This document shows positions 9,845 to 18,836 of a DNA stretch of 64,000 bases, piece by piece. Source of the stretch: Rhodocyclaceae bacterium (GTDB lineage: Bacteria > Pseudomonadota > Gammaproteobacteria > Burkholderiales > Rhodocyclaceae); assembly GCA_023150275.1 (NCBI GenBank), contig JAKLLG010000006.1, forward strand, positions 62,001 through 126,000, read 5' to 3'. How positions within the stretch are numbered: position 1 is the stretch's first letter; each line of letters begins with the position of its first letter. The notes below the pieces were generated by a model. That model had not been told where the DNA came from and did not search any database. It worked only from the letters and a program-made list of their open reading frames with translations. The position numbers and the translations under genes were made by a program.

Positions 9845-10959
9845 CGGCGGAAGCTGACCGGCACCACCTGCGGGCCGCGGCCGGAAACGAACTGCCGCGT
9901 TTCGGTCTTGAAAGCAACGACGTGGTCGACGTCGAGCCGGATGCCAATCCGTTCGCCGATGGCGTGGTTGTGGTGCGAGGGCACCAGCGACAGGGCGCTC
10001 GCACCGCTGTCGAGCCGCAGCGTGTAGAGGATGTCGGCGCCGCGGAAGGCCTTCAGGATGACCTCGGCCGACAGGGTACTGGCATCGTCGTGAACGATAT
10101 CGTCGGGACGCAGCAACACTTCGACGCCGCAATCGCGGCCGCAGGCGAGACAACCCTGGCTGCATTCGAGCGGCACCGCCGAATGCAGCACGCCGAGTTC
10201 GACCTCGACCTCGTGTGCGCTCAGTACCTGACCGGGCAGGAACACTCCCTGCCCGACGAAATCGGCGACGAAACGGTTGGCTGGCTCGTGGTACAGCCGG
10301 TAGGGCGTATCCCACTGCTGGATGCGGCCGTTCGCCATTACGCCAATCTCGTCGGCCATCGCGAAGGCTTCGTTCTGGTCGTGCGTGACGAGTACGGCGG
10401 TCATGCCCTCGCGCTTCAGGATCTCGCGCACTTCGAGCGAGAGGCGTTCGCGCAGGTCGACGTCGAGATTGGAGAAGGGCTCGTCGAGCAGGATCAGTTC
10501 CGGCTTGGGGGCCAGCGCACGGGCGAGTGCGACACGCTGCTGCTGGCCGCCGGAGAGCTCATGCGGGTATTTTTCGCCCTGTCCGGCAAGACCAACCGTT
10601 TCGAGCAGTGCGGCGACCCGCTGCTCGCGTTCGCCCGCGTTGGCCGTGAGGCCGAAGGCAATGTTGCCGGCAACGGTGAGGTGCGGGAACAGCGCGTAGT
10701 CCTGGAACACCATGCCGATCCGCCTGCGCTCGGGCGCGCGCGTGAAGCCCGCGCGGCTGACGGTTTCCCCTTCGAGATGGATTGCGCCGGCAACAACCGG
10801 TTCGAAACCGGCAATGCAGCGCAGCAGCGTGGTCTTGCCGCAACCCGAGGGGCCGAGCAGGCAGGCGATGCTGCCTGTTTCGATGGCGAAGGAAACGTCA
10901 TCGACGACAACATGCGTGCCGTAGCGCTGCTGGATGCCTGCAAGTTCTAGGTGAGCCAT
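9841..10959 (-). CDS. fbpC: Ferric iron ABC transporter ATP-binding protein (FbpC type)
   Basis: A 372-residue nucleotide-binding subunit with Walker [11 protein letters not shown]-loop [11 protein letters not shown], signature [15 protein letters not shown], Walker [13 protein letters not shown] and H-loop [14 protein letters not shown], then a TOBE-like C-terminal domain with a CLACGRDC cysteine cluster seen in FbpC proteins. It is divergent from the permease at 11057 and probably serves it and the binding protein at 12756. Start ATG 10959 gives MAHLELAGI; the Shine-Dalgarno is weak. Confidence 0.9.
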   Translation of the reverse strand: MAHLELAGIQQRYGTHVVVDDVSFAIETGSIACLLGPSGCGKTTLLRCIAGFEPVVAGAIHLEGETVSRAGFTRAPERRRIGMVFQDYALFPHLTVAGNIAFGLTANAGEREQRVAALLETVGLAGQGEKYPHELSGGQQQRVALARALAPKPELILLDEPFSNLDVDLRERLSLEVREILKREGMTAVLVTHDQNEAFAMADEIGVMANGRIQQWDTPYRLYHEPANRFVADFVGQGVFLPGQVLSAHEVEVELGVLHSAVPLECSQGCLACGRDCGVEVLLRPDDIVHDDASTLSAEVILKAFRGADILYTLRLDSGASALSLVPSHHNHAIGERIGIRLDVDHVVAFKTETRQFVSGRGPQVVPVSFRR

Positions 10960-11029
10960 CGAGGTACCGGTAGTGCCGGTGCGATAAAAAGAAAACAGTA
11001 ACGGCGTGAATGCCGACGGGCGTGGCAAT

Positions 11030-11035
11030 TATAAT
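11030..11035 (+). promoter_or_regulatory. Candidate -10 box for the iron permease gene
   Basis: A perfect TATAAT lies 22 nt before the fbpB ATG at 11057, in the 97-nt divergent spacer with fbpC. No good -35 is visible, so the box is only tentative; a start here would leave a very short leader. Confidence 0.3.
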
Positions 11036-11056
11036 TCGCGTTTACCTCCGCCTGCC

Positions 11057-12691
11057 ATGAATCGTTTCCGCATCAGCCCCTTGCAGGGCTTCGCCCTCGT
11101 CGTCGCGCTGCTGGTCGGCATGCCGGTCGTCAGCGTGCTGGTGAACCTGCTCGCCGGTGGCACCGGAGACACCTGGCGTCATCTCGCCGCCACCGTGTTG
11201 CCGGAGTACGTTGCCAATACGCTCTGGCTGTGCCTGGGGGTCGGTGTCGGCGTTGTCGTTGTCGGCGTGGTGACGGCCTGGCTGACGGCGATGCACGATT
11301 TTCCGGGGCGCCGCGTGTTCGAGTGGGCGCTGCTTTTGCCGCTTGCGGTGCCGGCCTATGTGCTCGCCTACGTCTATACCGATTTCCTGCAATTCGTCGG
11401 GCCGCTGCAGACGGCCCTGCGCGAGGGCTTCGGCTGGCAGAAGGGCGACTACTGGTTTCCGGATGTGCGCTCGCTCGGCGGCGCGATCACGATGTTCGTC
11501 TTCGTGCTCTATCCCTACGTGTACATGATCGCCCGCACGGCGTTCATGGAGCGCGCCAGCGGCATGCTGGAGGCGGCGCGCACGCTCGGTGTCGGGCCAT
11601 GGGCCTCGTTCTTCCGTGTCTCGCTGCCACTGGCGCGGCCGGCCGTGGCGGCCGGGGCGGCACTGGCACTGATGGAGACACTGGCCGACTATGGCACGGT
11701 GTCGTACTTCGCCGTGCAGACCTTCACTACCGGCATCTACCGTGCCTGGTTTTCGCTTGGCGATCGCGTTGCCGCCGCCCAGCTCGCTGCGATGCTGCTC
11801 GGCTTTGTCGTGCTGCTGCTGGCGTTCGAGCAGATGTCGCGCGGGCGTGCGCGCTTCCACAACACCACCGGGCGCAACCGGCCGCTGCCGGGGCGTCGCC
11901 TGCGCGGCTGGCGCGGCGCCGGCGCATTCGTGGCCTGCCTGTTGCCGCTCGCTGTCGGCTTCCTATTGCCGGCGCTGCTGCTGTTGCGCCTGGCCATTCA
12001 GGAGGGCGACGCGCAGTTCGGCGAACGCTTCGTCCTGCTTGCGCGCAACAGTTTCGTGCTCGCCGGCATCACGGCGGCTTGCGCGGTGCTGGTGGCGTTG
12101 CTGCTCGCCTATGCCGCTCGGCTCTCGAAGAATGTGTTCACGCGCGGATTGAACCGGATGGTCGGTCTCGGTTATGCGGTACCCGGCTCGGTGATCGCCG
12201 TCGGCGTGCTGATCCCGGTGACGCGGCTCGACAACTGGCTTGCCGCCGCGTGGCAAGGGGCCTTCGGCAGCAATCCCGGCCTGTTGCTGACCGGCGGCAT
12301 TGCCGCGCTGGTCTATGCCTATCTGGTGCGCTTTCTCGCTGTCGCCCTGCAGACGGTGAGTGCCAGTCTCGGGAAGATCACGCCAAGCATGGACGATGCG
12401 GCAAAGAGCCTTGGCTGCGCACAGGGCGAGACGCTGCGCCGCGTGCATCTGCCGCTCTTGCGCGGCAGCTTGCTGACTGCCGGCCTCCTGGTGTTCGTCG
12501 ATGTGATGAAGGAGTTGCCGGCAACGCTGGTGATGCGCCCCTTTAACTTCGACACGCTGGCGACGCAGACCTATACGCTTGCCTCCGACGAGCGCCTCGC
12601 CGAGGCCTCGACCGCCGCACTGACCATCGTCGCCGTCGGGCTCGTGCCGCTGATCGCGCTCTCGCGACAGATCGCCAGGGCGCGGCGGTAA
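11057..12691 (+). CDS. fbpB: Ferric iron ABC transporter permease (FbpB type)
   Basis: A 544-residue inner-membrane permease made of two fused transmembrane domains, each with an EAA-type loop (EAARTLGVGPWASFFRVSLPLARP at about residue 175, and AAKSLGCAQGETLRRVHLPLLRG at about residue 455), as in FbpB/SfuB/ThiP. Around twelve hydrophobic helices are evident. Start ATG 11057 was chosen over an upstream in-frame ATG at 11006, which would overlap the promoter-like TATAAT. It pairs with fbpC (divergent) and fbpA (convergent). Confidence 0.92.
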   Translation: MNRFRISPLQGFALVVALLVGMPVVSVLVNLLAGGTGDTWRHLAATVLPEYVANTLWLCLGVGVGVVVVGVVTAWLTAMHDFPGRRVFEWALLLPLAVPAYVLAYVYTDFLQFVGPLQTALREGFGWQKGDYWFPDVRSLGGAITMFVFVLYPYVYMIARTAFMERASGMLEAARTLGVGPWASFFRVSLPLARPAVAAGAALALMETLADYGTVSYFAVQTFTTGIYRAWFSLGDRVAAAQLAAMLLGFVVLLLAFEQMSRGRARFHNTTGRNRPLPGRRLRGWRGAGAFVACLLPLAVGFLLPALLLLRLAIQEGDAQFGERFVLLARNSFVLAGITAACAVLVALLLAYAARLSKNVFTRGLNRMVGLGYAVPGSVIAVGVLIPVTRLDNWLAAAWQGAFGSNPGLLLTGGIAALVYAYLVRFLAVALQTVSASLGKITPSMDDAAKSLGCAQGETLRRVHLPLLRGSLLTAGLLVFVDVMKELPATLVMRPFNFDTLATQTYTLASDERLAEASTAALTIVAVGLVPLIALSRQIARARR

Positions 12692-12697
12692 ACGACA

Positions 12698-12720
12698 ACG
12701 CCCCGCACGGGGCGGGGCGT
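12698..12720. terminator. Hairpin between convergent fbpB and fbpA
   Basis: A 9-bp GC-rich stem (ACGCCCCGC / GCGGGGCGT) with a 5-nt loop in the 64-nt spacer between the convergent genes. Neither side has a strong T-run, so its efficiency as an intrinsic terminator is uncertain. Confidence 0.5.
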
Positions 12721-12755
12721 CAGTGGGTAGCGCGTGTCTGCGCTCAGCATAATTT

Positions 12756-13796
12756 TCAGCGGTAGCCGGCCTTGTCGAAGATGACCTGCGCCTTCGTCGA
12801 ATACATCTGCAGCGTGCCGACCGGCAGTGTATCGGCCTTGAAGGTGCCGAGCGCGGCGAGTGCCGGATTGTCGACCTTGACGCTCGGCACGACCGGCCAT
12901 TCGTTGTTGCCGTCGGCGAAGTAGCGCTGCGCGTCGTCGGAGGCGAGGTACTCCAGGAACTTGACGGCCGCCTCCTTGTGGGGGGCGTGTTTCAGCATGC
13001 CGCCGCCGGACACGTTGATGTGCGTGCCGGTGGTTTTCTGGTTCGGCCAGACGATGCCGACCTGCGCCATCACCTTCTTGTCCGCTTCCTTGTCCGAGCG
13101 CATCAGGCGCGCCACATAGTAGGAGTTGGAGATCGCGATGCCGCATTCGCCGGCGGCAACTGCCTTGATCTGATCGGTATCGCCGCCCTTCGGGGCGCGC
13201 GCGAAGTTGGCAACGACGCCTTTCGCCCACGACTCGGCTTTTGCATCGCCCTGATGCGAAATGATCGACGCCATCAGCGACAGGTTGTACGGATGCGAGC
13301 CGGAACGCGTGCACACCTTGCCCTTCAGCTTCGCGTCGGCGAGATCGTCGTAGTTCTGCACATCTTCAGCCTTCACGCTCGCCTTGTTGTAGACGATCAC
13401 GCGGGCGCGGGTGGAAAACGAGAACCAGTCGTCGGCGCGCAGATGGGCCGGGATGCGCGATTCGAGAAGCTTCGACTTGACCGGAACGAAAAGACCGAGC
13501 TCGTGCGCCTTGGCGAGACGCGAGGCATCCACGGTCAGCAACACGTCGGCCGGGCTGTTGGCGCCTTCGTTCCTGATCCGTTCGAGCAGTTCTTCTTCCT
13601 TGCCTTCGATACGGTTGATCCTGATCCCGGTCTGTTTGGTGAAGTTGGCGTAGAGTGCCTCGTCGGTCTGGTAGTGGCGGGCGGAATAGAGGTTGAGCAC
13701 CTTTTCTTCGGCGGCGCTTGCCGGCTGCGCGGCGATCAGCAGCGCTGCGAGTGCGGTAAGGGCGCCAAGGCTGACTGGGGAAGTTGGGCGGAACAT
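12756..13796 (-). CDS. fbpA: Fe(3+) ABC transporter periplasmic binding protein (FbpA type)
   Basis: A 346-residue secreted solute-binding protein. The N-terminus has a signal peptide ending near ASA-AEEKVLNLYSARHYQTDEAL. NLYSARHY, GKVCTRSGSHPYN, ECGIAISNSYYVARLM and the tandem-Tyr SNSYY segment, where family members coordinate Fe3+, place it in the FbpA/FutA group. The start at 13796 has a CGGAGAC about 9 nt upstream. A strong Fur-box match lies about 65 bp upstream, consistent with iron-repressed expression. Confidence 0.93.
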   Translation of the reverse strand: MFRPTSPVSLGALTALAALLIAAQPASAAEEKVLNLYSARHYQTDEALYANFTKQTGIRINRIEGKEEELLERIRNEGANSPADVLLTVDASRLAKAHELGLFVPVKSKLLESRIPAHLRADDWFSFSTRARVIVYNKASVKAEDVQNYDDLADAKLKGKVCTRSGSHPYNLSLMASIISHQGDAKAESWAKGVVANFARAPKGGDTDQIKAVAAGECGIAISNSYYVARLMRSDKEADKKVMAQVGIVWPNQKTTGTHINVSGGGMLKHAPHKEAAVKFLEYLASDDAQRYFADGNNEWPVVPSVKVDNPALAALGTFKADTLPVGTLQMYSTKAQVIFDKAGYR

Positions 13797-13858
13797 GATG
13801 CGCTTGTCTCCGGGAGCGTGAGAAAACGGCGATTCTAGAGAGGTGTCAGCAAAAAGTA

Positions 13859-13877
13859 AATGAGAACGGTTATGGTT
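13859..13877. promoter_or_regulatory. Candidate Fur box upstream of fbpA
   Basis: AATGAGAACGGTTATGGTT matches the 19-bp Fur-box form AATGAGAATGATTATCATT at 15 of 19 positions. It lies in the leader/promoter region of the minus-strand iron-binding-protein gene. Sequence match plus gene function; not tested. Confidence 0.6.
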
Positions 13878-13885
13878 AGCAAGCC

Positions 13886-13910
13886 AAAAAAATGCCGCGA
13901 ACGCGGCATT
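13886..13910 (-). terminator. Rho-independent terminator of the NlpC/P60 gene
   Basis: On the minus strand a perfect 9-bp stem AATGCCGCG/CGCGGCATT is followed by a T7 run, 20 nt after the stop at 13930. It separates this gene from the fbpA regulatory region. Confidence 0.85.
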
Positions 13911-13929
13911 CTGGCGGCGCTGCAGCGCT

Positions 13930-14475
13930 TCAACGCTCGACGATGCGGCGGGCACCGTTGTAGCGCTTGACCCAGTAGCTACTGCCCATGTCCTCGACGC
14001 GCACTTCGCCACCAGGGCGCGGGGAGTGCAGGAAACGTCCTTCACCAAGGTAAATGCCGACGTGCGAGAACGCGCGGCGCATCGTGTTGAAGAAGACGAG
14101 ATCGCCCGGCTTCAGTTCCTGCTTGCTTTCGATGCGTGTGCCGACCTCGCTCATCTCGCGCGAGGTGCGCGGCAGCACGAGGCCGATGGCGTCCTTGAAC
14201 ACCAGTTGCACGAAGCCGCTGCAATCGAGGCCGTCGTCCGGATCGGTGCCGCCGCGACGATAGACAACGCCGACCATTTCCAGACCCTTGAGGATCAGGT
14301 CTTGGGCGGTATTGGTATAGCGTTCAAGAAAACCGACCTCGTCACGCCGTCTTTCCTCGCTGGCGACGGCCGGCTGAACAAGCAGGAGGCTGCACGCGGC
14401 AACTGCCAAGCCAGCGGCCAAGGCTCTGCTGGAGTGGTGCAGGGCGCGGCGGAAGGGGGTGGGTCGAAATGACAT
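13930..14475 (-). CDS. NlpC/P60 family cell-wall peptidase
   Basis: A 181-residue exported protein with a signal peptide (about residues 1-35, ending VQPAVASEE) and an NlpC/P60 cysteine-peptidase domain. The catalytic Cys is in GLDCSGFVQLVF, His in AFSHVGIYLGEGRFLHSPRPGGEV. Family members cleave gamma-D-Glu-diaminopimelate bonds in peptidoglycan (Spr/MepS, YafL relatives). The ATG at 14475 directly precedes the signal peptide; longer frames upstream add non-conserved residues. Confidence 0.9.
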   Translation of the reverse strand: MSFRPTPFRRALHHSSRALAAGLAVAACSLLLVQPAVASEERRRDEVGFLERYTNTAQDLILKGLEMVGVVYRRGGTDPDDGLDCSGFVQLVFKDAIGLVLPRTSREMSEVGTRIESKQELKPGDLVFFNTMRRAFSHVGIYLGEGRFLHSPRPGGEVRVEDMGSSYWVKRYNGARRIVER

Positions 14476-14876
14476 AGCGGCGCAATGTATTTGATTTTGC
14501 ACGTGATGTAAACCGCTGCCGTGACCGGAGTCGGTCCCACCACGCCCCGGTCCGGCATGCCGCAGCGTATGTGAAAGCCCGCAAACGCGCTCCTTCGATG
14601 CGCACGGCAGGGAAGGATGGGGTAATCTTCTGTACGCCCGGCAGCGTTTTCCCGGAGCCACTTTGCCGGTGTGTGCATGCGCTGATTTTGTGTTTATAAT
14701 TCGTAATTATGAATTAGAGACGCGATTAGAGGCGCGATGTGCTTGCCGGTTCCGGTCACGTTCTGGGCAATTCGCATGAATGGATGTGGTCTGTCGCGAC
14801 TCGATTCAGTCCCGCTGGCGGGTAGCTACCGCGAGCCAGGGTCGGTTGATTGCGGGCCGTGGAGAATGGGGTCGAC
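14476..14876. other. Intergenic region with promoter and palindrome
   Basis: About 400 nt without a convincing gene. It contains a perfect TATAAT (14695-14700) facing the receiver-GGDEF gene and an 18-bp imperfect palindrome across it; the rest shows no recognisable RNA or coding signature. The long leader (about 170 nt) could hold further control elements. Confidence 0.5.
14695..14715 (+). promoter_or_regulatory. TATAAT box overlapped by palindrome AATTCGTAATTATGAATT
   Basis: A consensus -10 at 14695-14700 overlaps a near-perfect palindrome at 14698-14715 (one mismatched pair). The arrangement suits a repressor site controlling the downstream receiver-GGDEF gene. No good -35 is visible. Confidence 0.4.
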
Positions 14877-15998
14877 ATGAGCAGCGAACTGAGTCAGTTG
14901 CCGCGCGTGCTGATCGTCGATGATTCGCGCATGATTCGCGCAACGATCATCAAGCATCTGCGTGGCCATTTCGACTACCGCGAAGAGGGCGATGGTGAGG
15001 CGGGCTGGCAGGCGGTGGTGCTGGATCATTCGATCCGCGCTGTCATCACCGACCTGTCGATGCCGGTGCTTGATGGTTATGGCCTGCTGTCGCGGATTCG
15101 CAACTCCCGGCTGGCGCGCATCCGTGACATTCCGGTGGTCCTGATCTCCGGGGAAGAGGATGAGACAGCGCGGGAGCGGGCGCGGGCGCTGGGTGCTTCG
15201 GACTTCATCACCAAGGGCGCCGGTGCCACGGAATTGCGGGCGCGGCTGGATTCGCTGATCCAGCTGGCCAAGGCACAGCAGGAACTGGATCGTAGTCGCG
15301 ATCAGCAGGTGCAGCATCCGGATACCGGGCTGTTTTCGCGAACCTACATCGAGTTGCAGGCGGCGCAGGCACTTTCGCATGCGTCGCGGCACTCGAGCGA
15401 GGCGAGTGTGATGGTGCTCGGCTTTGATCGCGTGGACGATTTGCGCATCGAAGCGGGGCAGGAGTTGGTAAAGCAGTTGCAGATGCGCTTTGCGCGCCTG
15501 GTGGCGGGAAAGATTCGCAAGGAAGACAGTCTCGGGCATTTCGACGACAACTACCTTGCGGTGATTTCGCCGGGGACGCCCGAGGTTTCCTGCGAGGCCT
15601 TCGGCAACCGGCTGCGTGAGGCGATCGAGGTTGCCAACGTAGCGGCGCATGGGCAGCGGCTGAAGCTCTCGGTGAGCATCGGCGTCGCCAACAGCCCGAC
15701 CGATGTCGTCGCGTCCGCCGGCGCGCTGCTCGAACTGGCGGCAGAGCGCATGCGCATGGCGATGGCGGCAGGCGGTAACCGCATCGTCGGCACGGCCAAC
15801 ACCGTGCGTCGGGAAACACCGCCGCCGACCCTCGCGCATGCGGTCGGTCTGTTGCAGAGCGGCCATGTCGAGGGGGTCCGTCCGCACGCGGGAGCGTATC
15901 TCGCACAGCTGATGCCGTTGCTGGCGCTGCTGCAGGAAGAAAGTGGTATCGAGCTGCCGCTGGCGGCTCTGCAGGAAAGGTTTCGTGACCGGAGTTGA
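14877..15998 (+). CDS. Response regulator with degenerate GGDEF domain
   Basis: A 373-residue protein: an N-terminal CheY-like receiver (about residues 8-130; VLIVDDSRMIR, ITDLSMP phosphoacceptor Asp, final Lys in DFITKGA) followed by a GGDEF-fold domain (about 150-310). The expected GG(D/E)EF signature is replaced by HFDDNYLAV, so diguanylate cyclase activity is doubtful; it may bind nucleotides or partners instead. A C-terminal extension of about 65 residues has no recognised domain. ATG 14877 preferred over a TTG 27 nt upstream. It lies directly upstream of prpE. Confidence 0.85.
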   Translation: MSSELSQLPRVLIVDDSRMIRATIIKHLRGHFDYREEGDGEAGWQAVVLDHSIRAVITDLSMPVLDGYGLLSRIRNSRLARIRDIPVVLISGEEDETARERARALGASDFITKGAGATELRARLDSLIQLAKAQQELDRSRDQQVQHPDTGLFSRTYIELQAAQALSHASRHSSEASVMVLGFDRVDDLRIEAGQELVKQLQMRFARLVAGKIRKEDSLGHFDDNYLAVISPGTPEVSCEAFGNRLREAIEVANVAAHGQRLKLSVSIGVANSPTDVVASAGALLELAAERMRMAMAAGGNRIVGTANTVRRETPPPTLAHAVGLLQSGHVEGVRPHAGAYLAQLMPLLALLQEESGIELPLAALQERFRDRS

Positions 15999-16065
15999 GG
16001 AAAGAAGAAATCCGGCAGAAAAACTTGGTGTTGTGCAGGTAACTAGCTAGAGGGAGTCTCGTCTC

Positions 16066-17958
16066 ATGACCACGATTCAGGAATTCCATAAACAATCCAT
16101 TGAAAACCCCGATGCATTCTGGGCCGAACAGGCCAAACTCGTAGACTGGAACAAGCCTTTCACGCAAACGCTCGATTTTTCGTGCCCGCCATTCGTCAAG
16201 TGGTTCGTCGGCGGAGAAACCAACCTTTGCCATAACGCTGTAGACCGTCATGCTGCGAAGCGTCCGAACGACCGCGCACTGATCTACATCTCGACGGAAA
16301 CCGACGAGGAAAAGGTCTACTCTTTCGCCGAACTGCAGCGCGAAGTCGAGCGCATGGCGGCGATCTACAAGAGCCTTGGCGTCAAGCGCGGCGACCGCGT
16401 TCTGATCTACATGCCGATGATCGCCCAGGCCTGCTTTGCGATCCTCGCCTCCGCCCGCATCGGCGCCATCCATTCGGTGGTTTTCGGCGGCTTTGCATCC
16501 GGTTCGCTGGCCACGCGTATCGACGATGCCAAGCCGGTGCTGATCGTCTCCTCCGATGCCGGCATGCGCGGCGGCAAGGCGGTGCCCTACAAGCATCTGC
16601 TTGATGAAGCGATCGAACTGGCCGAGCACAAGCCAGCCAAGGTGCTGATGGTCGATCGCGGCCTCGACAAGGGTTTCAAGAAGGTTGATGGCCGCGATGA
16701 GGATTACGCCACCCTGCGCGAGCAGCACCTTGATGCTCAGGTGCCTTGTGAGTGGATGGAGTCCTCCGAACCGTCGTACATCCTCTACACCTCCGGTACC
16801 ACCGGCAAGCCGAAGGGCGTGCAGCGCGATACCGGCGGCTACGCCGTGGCGCTGGCCTCGTCGATGAAGAACATCTACTGCGGTGGCGAAGGCGAAACCT
16901 ACTTCTCGACCTCGGATATCGGCTGGGTCGTCGGTCACTCCTACATCATCTACGGACCTCTGATCGCCGGCATGGCGACCGTGATGTACGAAGGCACGCC
17001 GCTGCGTCCCGATCCGGGCATCTGGTGGCAGATCGTCGAGAAATACAAGGTCAACGTCATGTTCTCGGCCCCGACCGCCGCCCGTGTGCTGAAAAAGCAG
17101 GATCCGGCCTACATGCACAAGTACGACCTTTCGTCGCTCAAGCACATCTTCATGGCCGGCGAGCCGCTCGACCAACCGACGCACGAGTGGTTCATGAACG
17201 AACTGCAGAAGCCGGTCATCGACAACTACTGGCAGACCGAAACCGGCTGGCCGATGCTGGCAGCGATGCCGGGTGTCGAGAAGACCCCGATCAAGTTCGG
17301 CTCGCCGAGCTTCCCGGTCTATGGCTACAACCTCAAGATCTTCCGCGAGGACGGTTCCGAGTGCGGCCCGAACGAGAAGGGTATTGCCGCCGTCATTCCT
17401 CCGTTGCCGCCGGGCTGCCTGTCGACAGTCTGGGGGCAGGATGACCGCTTCATCAGCACTTATTTCACGCTGTTCAAGGATCCGGTGGTTTACTCCTCGT
17501 TCGACTGGGCGATCAAGGATGACGATGGTTACTTCACCATCCTTGGCCGCACCGACGACGTCATCAACGTTGCCGGCCACCGCCTGGGGACTCGTGAAAT
17601 CGAGGAGGCCATCCAGAACCATGCCGCCATTGCCGAAGTCGCGGTCGTTGGCGTCGAGGATAAGCTGAAAGGGCAGATGCCGATGGCGTTCGCCGTCGTC
17701 AAGGATGCTTCGAAGATTGCAACGCCCGACATGGTCAAGGCGCTGGAGAAGGAAGTCTTCGGTACGGTCGATGGCATCCTCGGTGCCATTGCCCGCCCGG
17801 CCCGCGTGCATTTTGTCGTTGCGCTGCCGAAGACCCGTTCCGGCAAGATGCTGCGCCGTTCGCTACAAGCGCTTGCCGAAGGTCGCGATCCGGGTGATCT
17901 CACAACCATCGACGATCCATCAACGATCGAGAACATCAAGACACTACTGGCCAGCTAA
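16066..17958 (+). CDS. prpE: Propionyl-CoA synthetase PrpE
   Basis: A 630-residue AMP-forming acyl-CoA synthetase (ANL superfamily). It resembles PrpE more than Acs: [87 protein letters not shown] and RTDDVINVAGHRLGTREIEEAI. The catalytic, acetylatable Lys is K594 in TRSGKMLRR. It activates propionate (and acetate less well) for the methylcitrate pathway, which is not in this window. A GGGAG precedes the ATG. Confidence 0.93.
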   Translation: MTTIQEFHKQSIENPDAFWAEQAKLVDWNKPFTQTLDFSCPPFVKWFVGGETNLCHNAVDRHAAKRPNDRALIYISTETDEEKVYSFAELQREVERMAAIYKSLGVKRGDRVLIYMPMIAQACFAILASARIGAIHSVVFGGFASGSLATRIDDAKPVLIVSSDAGMRGGKAVPYKHLLDEAIELAEHKPAKVLMVDRGLDKGFKKVDGRDEDYATLREQHLDAQVPCEWMESSEPSYILYTSGTTGKPKGVQRDTGGYAVALASSMKNIYCGGEGETYFSTSDIGWVVGHSYIIYGPLIAGMATVMYEGTPLRPDPGIWWQIVEKYKVNVMFSAPTAARVLKKQDPAYMHKYDLSSLKHIFMAGEPLDQPTHEWFMNELQKPVIDNYWQTETGWPMLAAMPGVEKTPIKFGSPSFPVYGYNLKIFREDGSECGPNEKGIAAVIPPLPPGCLSTVWGQDDRFISTYFTLFKDPVVYSSFDWAIKDDDGYFTILGRTDDVINVAGHRLGTREIEEAIQNHAAIAEVAVVGVEDKLKGQMPMAFAVVKDASKIATPDMVKALEKEVFGTVDGILGAIARPARVHFVVALPKTRSGKMLRRSLQALAEGRDPGDLTTIDDPSTIENIKTLLAS

Positions 17959-17986
17959 GGCTCATTGTTACGATTGTGCTGTAACG

Positions 17987-18012
17987 GGCCCGCCGATTGG
18001 CGGGCCTTTTTT
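17987..18012 (+). terminator. Rho-independent terminator after prpE
   Basis: An 8-bp GGCCCGCC/GGCGGGCC stem with a GATT loop and T6, 28 nt after the prpE stop. It ends only 18 nt before the next start codon. Confidence 0.9.
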
Positions 18013-18029
18013 CTGGTACGGAGCATGTC

Positions 18030-18794
18030 ATGTCGATTTCCTGGCTCATCACGCAGCTTGCCGCTGCGCTGCTGTTGCCACCGCTGAACGGCCTCCTGCT
18101 CGTGCTCGTCGGAGCCATGGCCTGGGGGCGTTACCCCCGTCTTGGACGCGCGTGTGTTCTCGCCGGCTTCGTCCTGCTGACGGCACTCTCACTCGGTGTG
18201 GTGGCGCGCGCGCTGCAGGTGCCGCTGGAGGCCCGGTATCCGGCCCTGCCGGTGGATACGGGACCACGACTTGCCGCAGACGCGATCGTCGTTCTTGGCG
18301 CGGGTCGTTATCGCGGAGCGCCCGAGTTCGGCGGTGATGACGTTCATGGCGCCACTCTTGACCGCTTGCGTTACGGCGCGCTGCTTGCGCGCCGCTCCGG
18401 GAAACCGCTCCTGGTCAGTGGTGGTGCGCCGGATGGCGGTTCCCGCCCGGAAGCGGAAGTGATGCGGCAGTCACTGGAACGCGATTTCGGTGTGACTGTG
18501 CGCTGGATTGAAAGCAGTTCCGACAATACCTACGAGAACGCCAGGCGCAGTGCCGAGATGCTGCTGCCGCTCGGTATCCGCAAGGTCGCCTTGGTGACGC
18601 ATGCGTGGCATATGCCAAGGGCGGTAGGGGCATTTACTTCCGCGGGCTTCGGCGTGCTGCCGGCGCCAACGGCGTACGCATCGACGCGCCCGCTGAACGC
18701 GATGGATTTTGTGCCGCGCGCCGGGGCCATGATGGCATCCTCGCGCGCGCTGCATGAGTGGATTGGTCTGCTCTGGTATCGCCTCCGCAGCTGA
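18030..18794 (+). CDS. YdcF/DUF218 family membrane protein
   Basis: A 254-residue protein with two N-terminal membrane helices (about residues 5-60) and a DUF218/YdcF domain with AIVVLGAGRY, GATLDRLRYGALLARRSGKPLLVSGG, SSDNTYENA and VTHAWHMPRA. Relatives (SanA, ElyC, YdcF) are envelope proteins; ElyC affects undecaprenyl lipid and peptidoglycan metabolism. ATG 18030 has a CGGAG 6 nt upstream. It follows the prpE terminator and converges on the PAS-GGDEF-EAL gene. Confidence 0.88.
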   Translation: MSISWLITQLAAALLLPPLNGLLLVLVGAMAWGRYPRLGRACVLAGFVLLTALSLGVVARALQVPLEARYPALPVDTGPRLAADAIVVLGAGRYRGAPEFGGDDVHGATLDRLRYGALLARRSGKPLLVSGGAPDGGSRPEAEVMRQSLERDFGVTVRWIESSSDNTYENARRSAEMLLPLGIRKVALVTHAWHMPRAVGAFTSAGFGVLPAPTAYASTRPLNAMDFVPRAGAMMASSRALHEWIGLLWYRLRS

Positions 18795-18836
18795 GGACAG
18801 CGGTTGGCAACACTGGTGACGTGTCCGTCGGCGCCG

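Noticed and set aside
15208..17811. An 867-codon minus-strand frame across prpE
   Set aside because: Shadow of prpE and the receiver-GGDEF gene; low-complexity composition and no start signal.
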